Of a stretch of DNA of 64,000 bases, positions 43,277 to 52,175 are shown piece after piece. Made by a program: the position numbers and the translations under genes. This DNA comes from Pediococcus claussenii ATCC BAA-344 (GTDB lineage Bacteria; Bacillota; Bacilli; Lactobacillales; Lactobacillaceae), in assembly GCF_000237995.1 (NCBI RefSeq), contig NC_016605.1:248001-312000 (forward strand), given 5' to 3'. A model generated the notes under the pieces. The model ran no database searches. It saw only the letters and a list, made by a program, of their open reading frames with translations, and was not told the origin of the DNA. The number at the start of each line of letters is the position of its first letter. Positions within the stretch are counted from its first letter, which is position 1.

Positions 43277-44710
43277 TTACATTTTATGGTCCATGGGCAA
43301 TAGATGGTATTCAATAGGATGGTCAGGGTCAAATATTTCGATTTGAGCCATCATACCAGTGTCTTCATGTTCAAGAATGTGACAGTGATACATAAAGACG
43401 CCCAGCTTAGTAAAGCGAACCTTGATACGAACTGTTTCATTTGGATTAACGCCAATTGTATCCTTCCAACCGTGTTCGTTAGCATAAATAGCTTTACCAT
43501 TACGGTCGATTAATTGAAACTGACAACCATGAATATGGAATGGATGAATCATTCCGTTTTCCATATCATTGGTGTTACTGACTTCCCATATTTGGGTTTG
43601 GTTAACTTGTTGCCGAGTGTCAATGCGTTGCATATCAAATAGTTTTCCGTCTAAGCGGACCTGATCATCCATGCCGGACATAACCGTCTTAAATACTGGA
43701 GTTTGATCATCAGTATCTAAGTGGTCAAGTATGGCTAACGGCGATGGAAGTTTGATATCTTGAGGTTTAAATGATCTAATTCGGAATTTTAGTAATGTAT
43801 GGTCATCTGTTAATAAGGTTACTGTTTGACCAGCTTTATAATTTGAAAAGTTAACTAAAATATCGGCCCTTTCAGCACAAGTTAACATTATGCGATCAAG
43901 TTCAACAGCGTCTGGAAGGAGGCCTCCGTCGCTACCAATTTGGGTAAATGGATGCTGATCTTCAAAATGTAGCCGCCATTCTCGACGATTTGATCCATTT
44001 AAGAATCTTAAACGAATAATGGGTGTAGAGACGTCAATGTATGGATTAGTTGTTCCGTTTACTAGTGCATATTTACCAAGTGTTCCATCTACATCATAAT
44101 CAGCAGTGTAAGATAGTTGGTTGTTATGGAAACTACGGTCCTGTAGAACAACTGGGAAATCATTAACTCCCCATTCACTGGGAAGGGATAAACTTTTTTC
44201 ATGCTCATCTGAAATAATGACTGGTGCAGCTAGCCCGTTCCATACTTGTCTCGCAGTATTTGGGCATGGATGTGGATGTAACCAGATGTTCGCAGCTGGC
44301 TGATCAACGGTAAACGTAATTTTACGCTCACCATGTGGCATAACTGGAGCATGAGGTCCTCCATCTTCATAAGGTCCGACAATATTTAAACCGTGCCAGT
44401 GAAAGGTTGTAACTTCAGGTAACTCATTTTTAAGAGTAACGTGGTAAGTTTTACCAGTTTCAAAAGGAATCGCTGGTCCCAACAGACTGCCGTTATATCC
44501 CCAAGTTTTAGTCTTATCTCCCGGTAAAATTTGTGTTTCACCAGCCTGTGCGGTTACGGTATAGTATATATCGTTGTTTTCAATTTTATCAGGCTTTAGA
44601 ATTGGCGGAACGGCTAATGGATGATCTTCTCCAGGGGCCTTTTCCAAGTTAATATATCCACCGTCATGATAATCATACGCATTTTCGTCATAAAAATATT
44701 TTGAAATCAT
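43277..44710 (-). CDS. multicopper oxidase (laccase-like)
   Basis: A three-cupredoxin-domain copper oxidase that passes electrons from a substrate to O2. All four copper-ligand motifs are present: FHWHGLN near residue 97, WLHPHP near 144, HPFHIHGCQF near 390, and MYHCHILEHEDTGMM near 440 with the type-1 Cys and Met. No signal peptide or Tat motif is seen, so the enzyme is probably cytoplasmic. The start ATG 44710 follows GGGAGGG on the minus strand; the GTG at 44728 lies upstream of it. Related Lactobacillus enzymes oxidise phenols or biogenic amines, or protect against copper; which applies here is open. Confidence 0.92.
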   Translation of the reverse strand: MISKYFYDENAYDYHDGGYINLEKAPGEDHPLAVPPILKPDKIENNDIYYTVTAQAGETQILPGDKTKTWGYNGSLLGPAIPFETGKTYHVTLKNELPEVTTFHWHGLNIVGPYEDGGPHAPVMPHGERKITFTVDQPAANIWLHPHPCPNTARQVWNGLAAPVIISDEHEKSLSLPSEWGVNDFPVVLQDRSFHNNQLSYTADYDVDGTLGKYALVNGTTNPYIDVSTPIIRLRFLNGSNRREWRLHFEDQHPFTQIGSDGGLLPDAVELDRIMLTCAERADILVNFSNYKAGQTVTLLTDDHTLLKFRIRSFKPQDIKLPSPLAILDHLDTDDQTPVFKTVMSGMDDQVRLDGKLFDMQRIDTRQQVNQTQIWEVSNTNDMENGMIHPFHIHGCQFQLIDRNGKAIYANEHGWKDTIGVNPNETVRIKVRFTKLGVFMYHCHILEHEDTGMMAQIEIFDPDHPIEYHLLPMDHKM

Positions 44711-44727
44711 TTTTACCCTCCCGATCA

Positions 44728-44886
44728 CTAAGATCTAAGTTGATCAATTAAACAAATTACAGACTCAGTAAGCATCCCCGCTGCCATCACGTACATAGCT
44801 AACATTGATTGGTTAGTAGCAACTAGATAAAACAAAAATATGTAAACGATAACAAACAGAACAGAAATTAATTTTGATTTTCGCAT
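44728..44886 (-). CDS. small hydrophobic peptide (52 aa) upstream of the multicopper oxidase
   Basis: A 52-codon ORF starting at ATG 44886 behind AAGGAGG with good spacing, ending 17 bp before the oxidase ATG. The peptide has a basic start (MRKSK), a hydrophobic span LISVLFVIVYIFLFYLV, then a second hydrophobic stretch (MLAMYVMAAGM). It therefore looks like a one- or two-span membrane peptide. Strong ribosome site, promoter position and tight spacing argue it is translated and co-expressed with the oxidase. No family is recognised; a role in copper handling or membrane association of the oxidase would be guesswork. Confidence 0.7.
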   Translation of the reverse strand: MRKSKLISVLFVIVYIFLFYLVATNQSMLAMYVMAAGMLTESVICLIDQLRS

Positions 44887-44908
44887 AAATTTCCTCCTTA
44901 CAATATAA

Positions 44909-44923
44909 TTAGAACAGTTCTAA
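44909..44923 (-). promoter_or_regulatory. palindromic operator in the multicopper oxidase promoter
   Basis: TTAGAACAGTTCTAA is a perfect 15-bp palindrome. On the minus strand it lies between a possible -35 TTGGAG and -10 TAATTA (17 bp apart), 23 bp before the small ORF. The position fits a repressor of TetR-like type; no regulator gene is adjacent. The rest of 44887-45248 is AT-rich without a gene, apart from the antiporter terminator. Confidence 0.6.
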
Positions 44924-45181
44924 ACTAACTCCAAACTCTAAAAAAGTAAAGCAAAGTAAACGATTTTTTCATAATTAGATGTTAATAATATTTACAAATC
45001 TCATATAAAGAAGCAATTATATTAAGACATTGGCAAATTATTATTGATAATCTTAGAGAGATTTTAACATAGTAGCTAAATAAATTGGCGTAGTATCTAT
45101 TAATTGGAATTAGGTTCTTAAATGTCTCTTGTACCCATTAATTTGTTTTAACTCTAATTTGATTCAATTTTACTATATTTC

Positions 45182-45227
45182 AAAAGGCCACTAACCGAGA
45201 ATTTTAACTTGGTTAGTGGCCTTTTTG
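45182..45227. terminator. terminator of the antiporter gene (bidirectional)
   Basis: AAAAGGCCACTAACC and GGTTAGTGGCCTTTT form a perfect 15-bp stem with T-runs in both directions. It lies just after the antiporter stop on the minus strand. Confidence 0.9.
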
Positions 45228-45248
45228 AACGGAATTAAAGCAATTTAA

Positions 45249-47276
45249 TTACTTATCATATCGTTTTATTTCGTAGTTTTGAGTATAAACTGAATCATTT
45301 TGGATCAATGCCATCTGGTCATAAATAATGTGTTCCTGCAGCGCTTCTGCCGTATCCATTCCAATTTTTCCATCGCGAATGGTATTCTGTAGGAATTCAA
45401 ATTCGGCATGAAAAGCTTCTAGAAATAATTGGTAGAATATTTTAGGGTTAGGAGTGGATTGATACATCCGACGGTGGCGTTCCCGGTAAAAGGATCGTAC
45501 GTCATGTAATTCCAGGCTTACAGATTGTCCATGGAACTTTTCCTTTAATGCGCTCATTACGGCATCAAAGCCAACTTTTTCAATTGACATAATATCTTCA
45601 TCGTGTGATTCAAATTGGTTAACCCAGTAGAATTGTTCCGCAAGAAGCGGCGATGTTAGAAACATTTCTTGTACAGAATTGATGTCACGATATAACTTGC
45701 CGATATTAAATCCAAACCTAAAACGCAATAGTAGATTAGTTAACGGGCCACCAGTAACGGTCTTGAAACTTAACGCTAAAAATTCTAAGTAATATTTATG
45801 CTCATCTTGGGTTATCTTTTTTTCTGAAAGCAATTCATTAACGGCATTGATTTCTGCCTTGTATGCAAATCTGTAAATTTGGTGTCGTTCGCGTCGGTTT
45901 ACAAATTTATGCGCGTGTAGTTGCTGACTTAAAGCATCAACCACAATATCAGACTCAACTTGATGCTCTTTTTCTTTTCGAACGGTATTCATCGCAACCA
46001 TGATCATTTCACGAACCCACTTGTCAACTGGTTTGATTAGATCCTTATTTTTTTTAGGCCGTGTTGGTTTAGGCACTGTAACTGCAGCAATAGTTAAACT
46101 TACAATAATAACAACGGAAATAATAAATATCATGGAGTTTCTATTCACTACAGAATTTTCGTTAATTGATTTCGGAAGAAGGAACGCAAGAGCCAACGAA
46201 ATTGTCCCACTAGCGCCACTTAAAGCCATAATCCAGCTGTCTTTCCATCGACTTGCGCTAGGAATGTGCATCCACACAAGATACCGGGTCCATAATAAGC
46301 GAATGACAAATTTTACGGTGTAAATAGACAAAGCAATCATAACTAGAAGAAAGAGAAGATTGTGACCAGTATTTAAAATACCAATAATAATTGTTGGCAA
46401 AGATATTCCAAGTAGAATAAATATCACACCAGTAAGTGCTTGTTCGATGATTTCCCAAGCATTAGAGCGGACAAGCTGCATACGACTAGAGGTTAATTGG
46501 AGATTATCATTTTCAGATCCTTGAATTAAGCCAGCAGCCACAACGGCTAAAATTCCAGAAAATCCAAAACCATCAGCAACAAAGTATGCGATAAAGGGAA
46601 CGATCATTTCAATTGAGACCATTACGAGTGGACTATCATCTCCAAGCGAAATCAACAATGAACGTATAGCATGAATAATTACTCCAATGATGACTCCAAA
46701 TAATAATCCACCGCCAAACTCAATTAAAAATGCAACCAAGGCGGCACCGATTGAAAATGTTCCGCTTAGATACATTGCAACGGCAATGTTTAATGTAACA
46801 AACCCGGTTGCGTCATTAAATAGGGACTCATTTTGTAAAATAATGTACGGAATTTGAAGATTTTTATTTGGAAATGAGAACGCACTAACAGATGTTGCAT
46901 CGGTTGGGGTTACGATGGCAGACAGTGCAATCACTAGTGCGAGCGGAATAATGCTAAAAATTGAATGGACAACTATTCCGACGCCGATAACTGTGAAAAT
47001 CACTAACATAATTGACAAAGAAAAGATGTTGATTGCACCTCTTCCAATCCAATAGCGAGAAGCAGACTGAGCGTCATTATACAGGAATGGAGCAACTATT
47101 AAGAACAGAAATAAGGTTGGATCAAAAGTGAAATGTTGATAAAGTGGCAACATTGAAAAAAGCATTCCGACAACAATGAACACGATTGGAAGTGGAATAG
47201 CTTTAATATGATTTTGAATCATAATTGAGGCCACGACCCCAACTAAAAGTATTATTGGAAAAAAAGTTTCAACCAT
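45249..47276 (-). CDS. Na+/H+ antiporter, CPA1 (NhaP/NHE) family
   Basis: The first ~400 residues form about 12-13 membrane spans with the CPA1 ion site around SAIVTPTDATSVSAF near residue 120 and LQNESLFNDATGFV near 148 (ND motif). The last ~270 residues are a soluble tail rich in His and charged residues, probably regulatory. It exchanges Na+ (or K+/Li+) for protons in pH and salt homeostasis. GGGGAG precedes ATG 47276 on the minus strand. It is divergent from the NADH oxidase and monocistronic. Confidence 0.9.
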   Translation of the reverse strand: MVETFFPIILLVGVVASIMIQNHIKAIPLPIVFIVVGMLFSMLPLYQHFTFDPTLFLFLIVAPFLYNDAQSASRYWIGRGAINIFSLSIMLVIFTVIGVGIVVHSIFSIIPLALVIALSAIVTPTDATSVSAFSFPNKNLQIPYIILQNESLFNDATGFVTLNIAVAMYLSGTFSIGAALVAFLIEFGGGLLFGVIIGVIIHAIRSLLISLGDDSPLVMVSIEMIVPFIAYFVADGFGFSGILAVVAAGLIQGSENDNLQLTSSRMQLVRSNAWEIIEQALTGVIFILLGISLPTIIIGILNTGHNLLFLLVMIALSIYTVKFVIRLLWTRYLVWMHIPSASRWKDSWIMALSGASGTISLALAFLLPKSINENSVVNRNSMIFIISVVIIVSLTIAAVTVPKPTRPKKNKDLIKPVDKWVREMIMVAMNTVRKEKEHQVESDIVVDALSQQLHAHKFVNRRERHQIYRFAYKAEINAVNELLSEKKITQDEHKYYLEFLALSFKTVTGGPLTNLLLRFRFGFNIGKLYRDINSVQEMFLTSPLLAEQFYWVNQFESHDEDIMSIEKVGFDAVMSALKEKFHGQSVSLELHDVRSFYRERHRRMYQSTPNPKIFYQLFLEAFHAEFEFLQNTIRDGKIGMDTAEALQEHIIYDQMALIQNDSVYTQNYEIKRYDK

Positions 47277-47468
47277 GATAACTCCCCACAGATGTTAGTA
47301 ATATAGACTACTTTAGATTCTAATTGTAAAAAGAAGATTTTACCACTAAAAGTGATTTATTTACGTATTTGCATAAATAAATTATTGTTCTTGGATCAAA
47401 AAAAATTATACTTGCTTTTAATTTAGAATGATTTTAAACTGTATCTGTGGTCGGAGAATTTTTATTCA

Positions 47469-47517
47469 TTGGAATTATCTAGTTAGAAGAATTATACTAA
47501 CGTTGAAATCGGTTTCA
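47469..47517 (+). promoter_or_regulatory. NADH oxidase promoter with perfect cre site
   Basis: TTGGAA (47469-47474), 18 bp, TATACT (47493-47498). TGAAATCGGTTTCA at 47504-47517 is palindromic and fits the cre consensus at every defined position. It would overlap the transcription start, implying CcpA control (probably repression on preferred sugar). Confidence 0.72.
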
Positions 47518-47562
47518 ATGAATCGGAATCGATCGCTTAAAAACACAGGGAGGTTATTAGGT

Positions 47563-48936
47563 ATGGCAAACTCAAAGACAAAAGTAGTAGTGGTTGGTGC
47601 ATCACATGGTGGGCATCAATCTGTATTGGAGTTATTAAATAAGTATGACAACTTAGATATTACGCTTTTTGAAGCAGGTGATTTCGTTTCATTTATGTCA
47701 TGTGGAATGGAATTATATCTTGAAAATAGCGTTACCGACGTTAACGATGTTCGCAACTTTAGACCAGAGTTATTTACAGAACAAGGTGTTAAAGTTTTAA
47801 ATAATCATCAAGTCAATCGAATTAATGCTGATCGTAAAACTATTACAGTTCTTGATACAAAAACAAATCAAGAACGTGAATACGAATATGATAAGTTGAT
47901 TTTAAGTTCGGGAGTTACGCCAAATAGTTTGCCAATTCCAGGAACTGATTTGGAAAATGTGTTCTTAATGCGTGGTTACGATTGGGCAACGAAGATTAAA
48001 TCAAAACTTGAAGATCCAACAATTAAGAATGTCACTGTGATTGGTGCGGGATACATTGGAATTGAAGCTGTTGAAGCAAGTGTTAAGGCGGGAAAGAACG
48101 TAACCTTACTTGAAGTAATTGATCGACCACTTGGAACATATCTAGATTCTGAAATGACAAATATTTTGCAAGCACATTTGGAAGAACAAGGTGTTAAAGT
48201 GGTAATGAACGCTAATATTGAAGGCTTGGAAGGAAAACATAGTGTAGCCTCAGTTCGTACTGCAGACTTTGAATACCCAAGTGACCTTGTAATCCAGGCA
48301 GCAGGAATTAAGCCAAATACTGATTGGCTGAAGGGAACTATTGACCTAGATAATCGAGGATGGATCAATAATAATGAGTATTTACAAACGAATCTACCAG
48401 ATGTTTACGCTATTGGGGATGCTACTTTGGTATATTCAATTGCAGCTGAAAAAAAGGTTCCGATTGCTTTGGCTACTGTAGTTCGTCGTGAAGCACGATA
48501 CGTAGTTGAACATTTATTTGAAAAGGTTCCTTCTGTACCTTTTAAGGGTGTTGTAGGATCCTCAGCTTTAAGTGTGTTTGACTATCACTTTGCAGCAACG
48601 GGGCTGAATAGTTTTACAGCTGCTAGATCAGGTGTTGAGACTAAGGCTGATTTTTATCAAGATACTTTGAGACCTGCTTACGTACCTGAATCAAATAATC
48701 CAAAAGTATACGTTCAATTATTGTTTGACCCAGCTACACATCGAATCTTAGGTGGTGCTGTACTATCGAAGTACGATATAACGGCACAAGGTAATGTGTT
48801 AGCGTTGGCGGTTCAACAGCGCTTGACACTCGAAGATTTAGCGGACGCGGACTTTTTCTTCCAACCAGGATTTGATCGACAATGGAGTCTATTAAATTTA
48901 GCGGCACAACACGCGCTAAAGGGACCAAAGTTTTAA
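47563..48936 (+). CDS. nox: FAD-dependent NADH oxidase (Nox/CoADR family)
   Basis: A 457-residue flavoprotein of the pyridine nucleotide-disulfide family with a single redox cysteine. FAD-binding VVVVGASHGG lies near residue 8, redox Cys47 in SFMSCGME, the NADH site VIGAGYIGIEAVE near 160, and YAIGDATLVY for FAD near 283. The single Cys fits water-forming NADH oxidase or NADH peroxidase; oxidase is more common in lactobacilli. ATG 47563 follows GGGAGG; the longer reading from 47428 runs through the promoter. It regenerates NAD+ under air. Confidence 0.9.
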   Translation: MANSKTKVVVVGASHGGHQSVLELLNKYDNLDITLFEAGDFVSFMSCGMELYLENSVTDVNDVRNFRPELFTEQGVKVLNNHQVNRINADRKTITVLDTKTNQEREYEYDKLILSSGVTPNSLPIPGTDLENVFLMRGYDWATKIKSKLEDPTIKNVTVIGAGYIGIEAVEASVKAGKNVTLLEVIDRPLGTYLDSEMTNILQAHLEEQGVKVVMNANIEGLEGKHSVASVRTADFEYPSDLVIQAAGIKPNTDWLKGTIDLDNRGWINNNEYLQTNLPDVYAIGDATLVYSIAAEKKVPIALATVVRREARYVVEHLFEKVPSVPFKGVVGSSALSVFDYHFAATGLNSFTAARSGVETKADFYQDTLRPAYVPESNNPKVYVQLLFDPATHRILGGAVLSKYDITAQGNVLALAVQQRLTLEDLADADFFFQPGFDRQWSLLNLAAQHALKGPKF

Positions 48937-49251
48937 AAAACAGAGAGTGAAACAACCCGGGTAGCTTATGAGGATTGCAATGGGGTGCTCTACAAGAAAT
49001 GCTTATTCTGACAACTTTTCTATTAATCATTTGTTTAAAACCAATTTCTTTATTTTTAATATTGTAATTAATATTTTACCAAGAACTGTATTGCCTAGTA
49101 GACGACGAATACAAATTACAGGAATTCTTTTCCATTGTTACCTGTTTTCTTTCACCATGGCCGATTAGATTCTTCTATTTTTCAAAATATGGATTCGGAC
49201 GTAATCAAGATAAATTGTTGATGAAAAGTTCAAAAAATAAGAGGTTACAAG

Positions 49252-50094
49252 ATGAATGATAAACTAAGTCTAGTTTTAGAAATAACAAATATTCATCCGC
49301 AAAAAGTTATTCATTTTAGTGATAATTTTGCAGAAGATGCGTTTGGCATACAATTGGGCGACTCTGAATGGTACTTTGTAAAAATATTTAATTCTGGCAA
49401 GAATTATAGAAGGGAACGAATTGTGACTGAGAGCTTTGAAGAAGCTGGACCTGTATTATACGCAGGCAAGCTTCATGCGGATCGGTATTTCATGATTAGA
49501 CCATTAATTGTAGGAACCCCATTACAAAGTAGTGGAATTGATGAAAAGACATCATACGAATTAGGTTATATGCTAGGTAAATTTCATACTATCTCAATGC
49601 CGAAAAATAAGATTGTTGAACAAAGTGTTGATTCGATATTTTATAGATGGTTTGAAAATTCACAACAGTTTTTTACACAAGCAATTAATGACCGACTTAT
49701 TCAAAAATTTGATGCAAGTTTTACTAAGTATAAGAACGATTCGTTGGCAATCACACACATGGATTTTCGCATTGGCAATGTGATAAAAAATATAAACGGA
49801 TTACACCTGATTGATTTTGGTTCTGCGAAATATACCGATAATTTTTTTGACTTTGTCAAAATTCGAAAAGAGCTGAAAACTCTATCACTTAAGAATTGGG
49901 TCGCGTTTAGTCATGGGTATAACAAGGTAATAGACATTGATTTAATAAATCCAGAGGTACAGAAAAAAATAGATTTTTTTCAGTTTGCTCATGGAATTGG
50001 TGGGCTATCATTTTCTAGCAGAAACGTTGAGGAAAACTCACAATTTATTAAACAGAATAAGAAAACGGTATTGGCATTTTTAGACGAGAGTTAA
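49252..50094 (+). CDS. aminoglycoside phosphotransferase / choline-kinase-like protein
   Basis: 280 residues with the kinase fold of the APH/ChoK family. The catalytic loop is THMDFRIGNVI near residue 180 (H-x-D-x4-N) and the metal-binding HLIDFGSAKYTD near 197. The N-terminal lobe has a weak nucleotide-binding region with a conserved Lys (WYFVKIF near 43). Such stand-alone proteins phosphorylate small molecules such as amino sugars, choline or antibiotics; the substrate cannot be told. The 315 bp upstream (48937-49251) contain no gene I can support. Decayed sequence lies downstream, so the locus is accessory. Confidence 0.78.
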   Translation: MNDKLSLVLEITNIHPQKVIHFSDNFAEDAFGIQLGDSEWYFVKIFNSGKNYRRERIVTESFEEAGPVLYAGKLHADRYFMIRPLIVGTPLQSSGIDEKTSYELGYMLGKFHTISMPKNKIVEQSVDSIFYRWFENSQQFFTQAINDRLIQKFDASFTKYKNDSLAITHMDFRIGNVIKNINGLHLIDFGSAKYTDNFFDFVKIRKELKTLSLKNWVAFSHGYNKVIDIDLINPEVQKKIDFFQFAHGIGGLSFSSRNVEENSQFIKQNKKTVLAFLDES

Positions 50095-50101
50095 ATGTGT
50101 C

Positions 50102-50300
50102 AAAACTAATGGTTTTTATAGTGAATGCGAAGTATTGGAAGACACCGTAGTAAAAAGAGTTGCGTTTCCTTTAAATTTTGAAAAAAGAGGTTATCGAATA
50201 TTACACGGTTTTATATCAAATTAGTCTCCGCGAGGCACCAATTTATGATCTTAAGGCAGACAAAGACGAATGAGTTAGTTTATATCGATTAAGATAAGAT
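50102..50300 (+). pseudogene. unidentified gene remnant
   Basis: One frame is open for 40 codons (50102-50224) and reads like real protein (NGFYSECEVLEDTVV, then NFEKRGYRILHGFISN, stop). A second frame nearby gives REAPIYDLKADKDE, stop, VSLYRLR. No start, ribosome site or complete ORF is present. I do not recognise the family. Confidence 0.35.
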
Positions 50301-50340
50301 AGGTTGCAACTCTGTTTTAGCATTTTAAATTGAATTTATT

Positions 50341-50383
50341 AAAGCCCCTCAAGATTGGACACAAGCCAATCTTGAGGGGCTTT
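50341..50383. terminator. strong palindrome, probable bidirectional terminator
   Basis: AAAGCCCCTCAAGATTGG and its exact complement form an 18-bp stem with a 7-nt loop; A/T tracts are at the stem ends. It lies between two gene remnants and probably ends the first. Confidence 0.75.
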
Positions 50384-50429
50384 AACGATTTATAATCATT
50401 TTTTGTTCCGGTTTGTAAAATTTGTTAGA

Positions 50430-50752
50430 AATTTAAAAGGCCCTTATATATAGGTGTCACCACTAATTTCTCGGGTAACACTAATGTAGATAGAGAAATT
50501 GAAGATTATTTTCCTGAGAAGTTTTTAAATGACATAAAAAATGATGGAACTAGACGTTTTATAAAAGCAAAGAATTCTACTGCTAATGCTAAATAAATGG
50601 GTAAAAATGATTTTTCGTTATTTATTGGTACTTTGACTAAGGCTAATCTTGATCATTTCCAAGGATTTAATTCACTTTTTGAAGTATTTAACAGCATTAA
50701 AGACGAATACTTGGGACGAATTGTAAGTATTTTTCCCACATTAGATGAATGA
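50430..50752 (+). pseudogene. C-terminal remnant of an unidentified protein (possibly OLD-type nuclease)
   Basis: One frame is open from about 50430 to TGA 50752, except for a single TAA at 50594. The product reads NTNVDREIEDYFPEKFLNDI, a Lys-rich segment, then KNDFSLFIGTLTKANLDHFQ and FEVFNSIKDEYLGRI. The style (EIEDYFP... then K/F-rich helices) recalls the end of OLD-family ATP-dependent nucleases with a Toprim domain, but this is a weak impression. There is no start region, so it is a truncated, interrupted remnant. Confidence 0.5.
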
Positions 50753-50756
50753 ATTG

Positions 50757-50805
50757 TTGAAATTAAATGCAAATGAATGTATTATAGATTAACATGCATT
50801 TGCAT
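50757..50805 (+). promoter_or_regulatory. promoter and probable MarR operator of the MFS-marR operon
   Basis: TTGAAA (50757-50762), 17 bp, TATTAT (50780-50785). ATGCAAATG (50767-50775, in the spacer) and CATTTGCAT (50797-50805, after the -10) are perfect inverted copies around the -10 box. Within the right copy is a shorter palindrome ATGCATTTGCATGCA. The layout suits autorepression by the MarR protein encoded two genes later. Confidence 0.72.
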
Positions 50806-50821
50806 GCAACGGAGGAAAAGA

Positions 50822-52171
50822 ATGACAAAGAAAAAAAGAACAGTTATTGCAACAATTTTATTATTAACAGCATTTACGGCGTTATTAAATCAAACCGTAA
50901 TGATTACCGCTTTACCAGTTATGGCTCGAACGTTGCATATATCGTTGAATTTAGCACAGTGGTTAACTGCTGGATATGTCCTGATGATTGGATTGACTAC
51001 ACCTCTTTCAGCAAATTTAGCTGAAAAATTTTCGAGTAGACAACTTTTTTTAGGGATTGTTAGTTTATTTATCGTTGGAACAATCATCGGACCCCTAACT
51101 AATTCATTCTATATAATTTTGCTTGGAAGATTATTACAGGCGATGGCAGGGGGCGTACTAATTACTTTTGTAATGGTAAGTATGCTCGCCATTTACCCAC
51201 CACAAAAGCGTGGGACAGTTATGGGATTCGTTTCATTGGTTATTTCAGCTGGGCCCGCAATTGGCCCAAGTTTATCAGGACTTGTAATTAACTATTTGTC
51301 TTGGAAATATTTATTCTATTTGGTATTAGTTATTATGATTTGTTCATTACTTGCTGGATTTTTATGGTTACCAAATTATTCGGAGAAACAGGATGTTAAG
51401 ATTGATTTTAAATCTGTAATTAGTTCGATTGTCGGAATGGGACTAGTATTCAGCAGTATTACAGTTTTTGAACAGAATTTTAATGTTGCACTTGCAATGT
51501 TAGTTATAGGATTAGCTATTACTGCATACTTTTTACGGCGTCAAACAGTGTTGGATAAACCACTTTTAAATATAAGGCTATTCAAGCGCCCAAGTTTTCT
51601 TTTGATGATTATTGCAACGATGCTTGTTTTTGCCATATTAATGGGAACCGAAGCTTTAATTCCAATTTTTATTGAAAATGTGATCCATCAGTCTAGTTTG
51701 CTTGCTGGATTAGCGATGCTTCCTGGCGCAGTTGCGAATGCCATAATGGCGCCACTTGTCGGCCGATATTATGATGGTCACGGGCCTAAGTTACCTATTT
51801 TAAGTGGCTTGATTTTATTAATACTATCGTCAATCCCATTTCAAACGATGAATGAACAAACAAGTGTTATGTGGATTATTACAATTTATATTGTGAGAAT
51901 GCTTGGAATTTCAATGATTATGTCGGTTACTACGACTGAATCCTTAAAAGGGTTGGCAACATCTCAAATTGGATATGGAACTGCTTGGAATAATACTTTG
52001 CGTCAAATTAGTGGGTCAGCCTCGAATACAATTTTGATTGTTATAGCATCCCTTCCAGCTAGTTTAATGGTTGGATTTCATGTTGCAATGTCGATTATAT
52101 TTGGTGCAACATTTTTGTTATTATTAGTCTGTAGTTTGTATTTGTTTAAATTTTATACAACAGAAGGTTAA
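50822..52171 (+). CDS. MFS multidrug efflux transporter (DHA2-like)
   Basis: 449 residues, about 14 hydrophobic spans, of the drug:H+ antiporter group. The motif TAGYVLMIGLTTPLSANLAE near residue 53 and the GRLLQAMAGGVLITF stretch near 104 are typical of EmrB/LfrA/QacA-like pumps. ATG 50822 follows GGAGG; the longer reading from 50777 starts in the -10 region. Coupling to marR four bases downstream points to an inducible drug or stress-compound exporter. Substrates are unknown. Confidence 0.88.
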   Translation: MTKKKRTVIATILLLTAFTALLNQTVMITALPVMARTLHISLNLAQWLTAGYVLMIGLTTPLSANLAEKFSSRQLFLGIVSLFIVGTIIGPLTNSFYIILLGRLLQAMAGGVLITFVMVSMLAIYPPQKRGTVMGFVSLVISAGPAIGPSLSGLVINYLSWKYLFYLVLVIMICSLLAGFLWLPNYSEKQDVKIDFKSVISSIVGMGLVFSSITVFEQNFNVALAMLVIGLAITAYFLRRQTVLDKPLLNIRLFKRPSFLLMIIATMLVFAILMGTEALIPIFIENVIHQSSLLAGLAMLPGAVANAIMAPLVGRYYDGHGPKLPILSGLILLILSSIPFQTMNEQTSVMWIITIYIVRMLGISMIMSVTTTESLKGLATSQIGYGTAWNNTLRQISGSASNTILIVIASLPASLMVGFHVAMSIIFGATFLLLLVCSLYLFKFYTTEG

Positions 52172-52175
52172 TAAA

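Noticed and set aside
48968-49168. 66-codon ORF between nox and the kinase-like gene
   Set aside because: No ribosome site, odd composition, and no similarity I can see; may be decayed sequence but not supportable.
50341-50383. Transposon terminal inverted repeats
   Set aside because: The two halves are only 7 bp apart with nothing between them; a terminator hairpin explains it.
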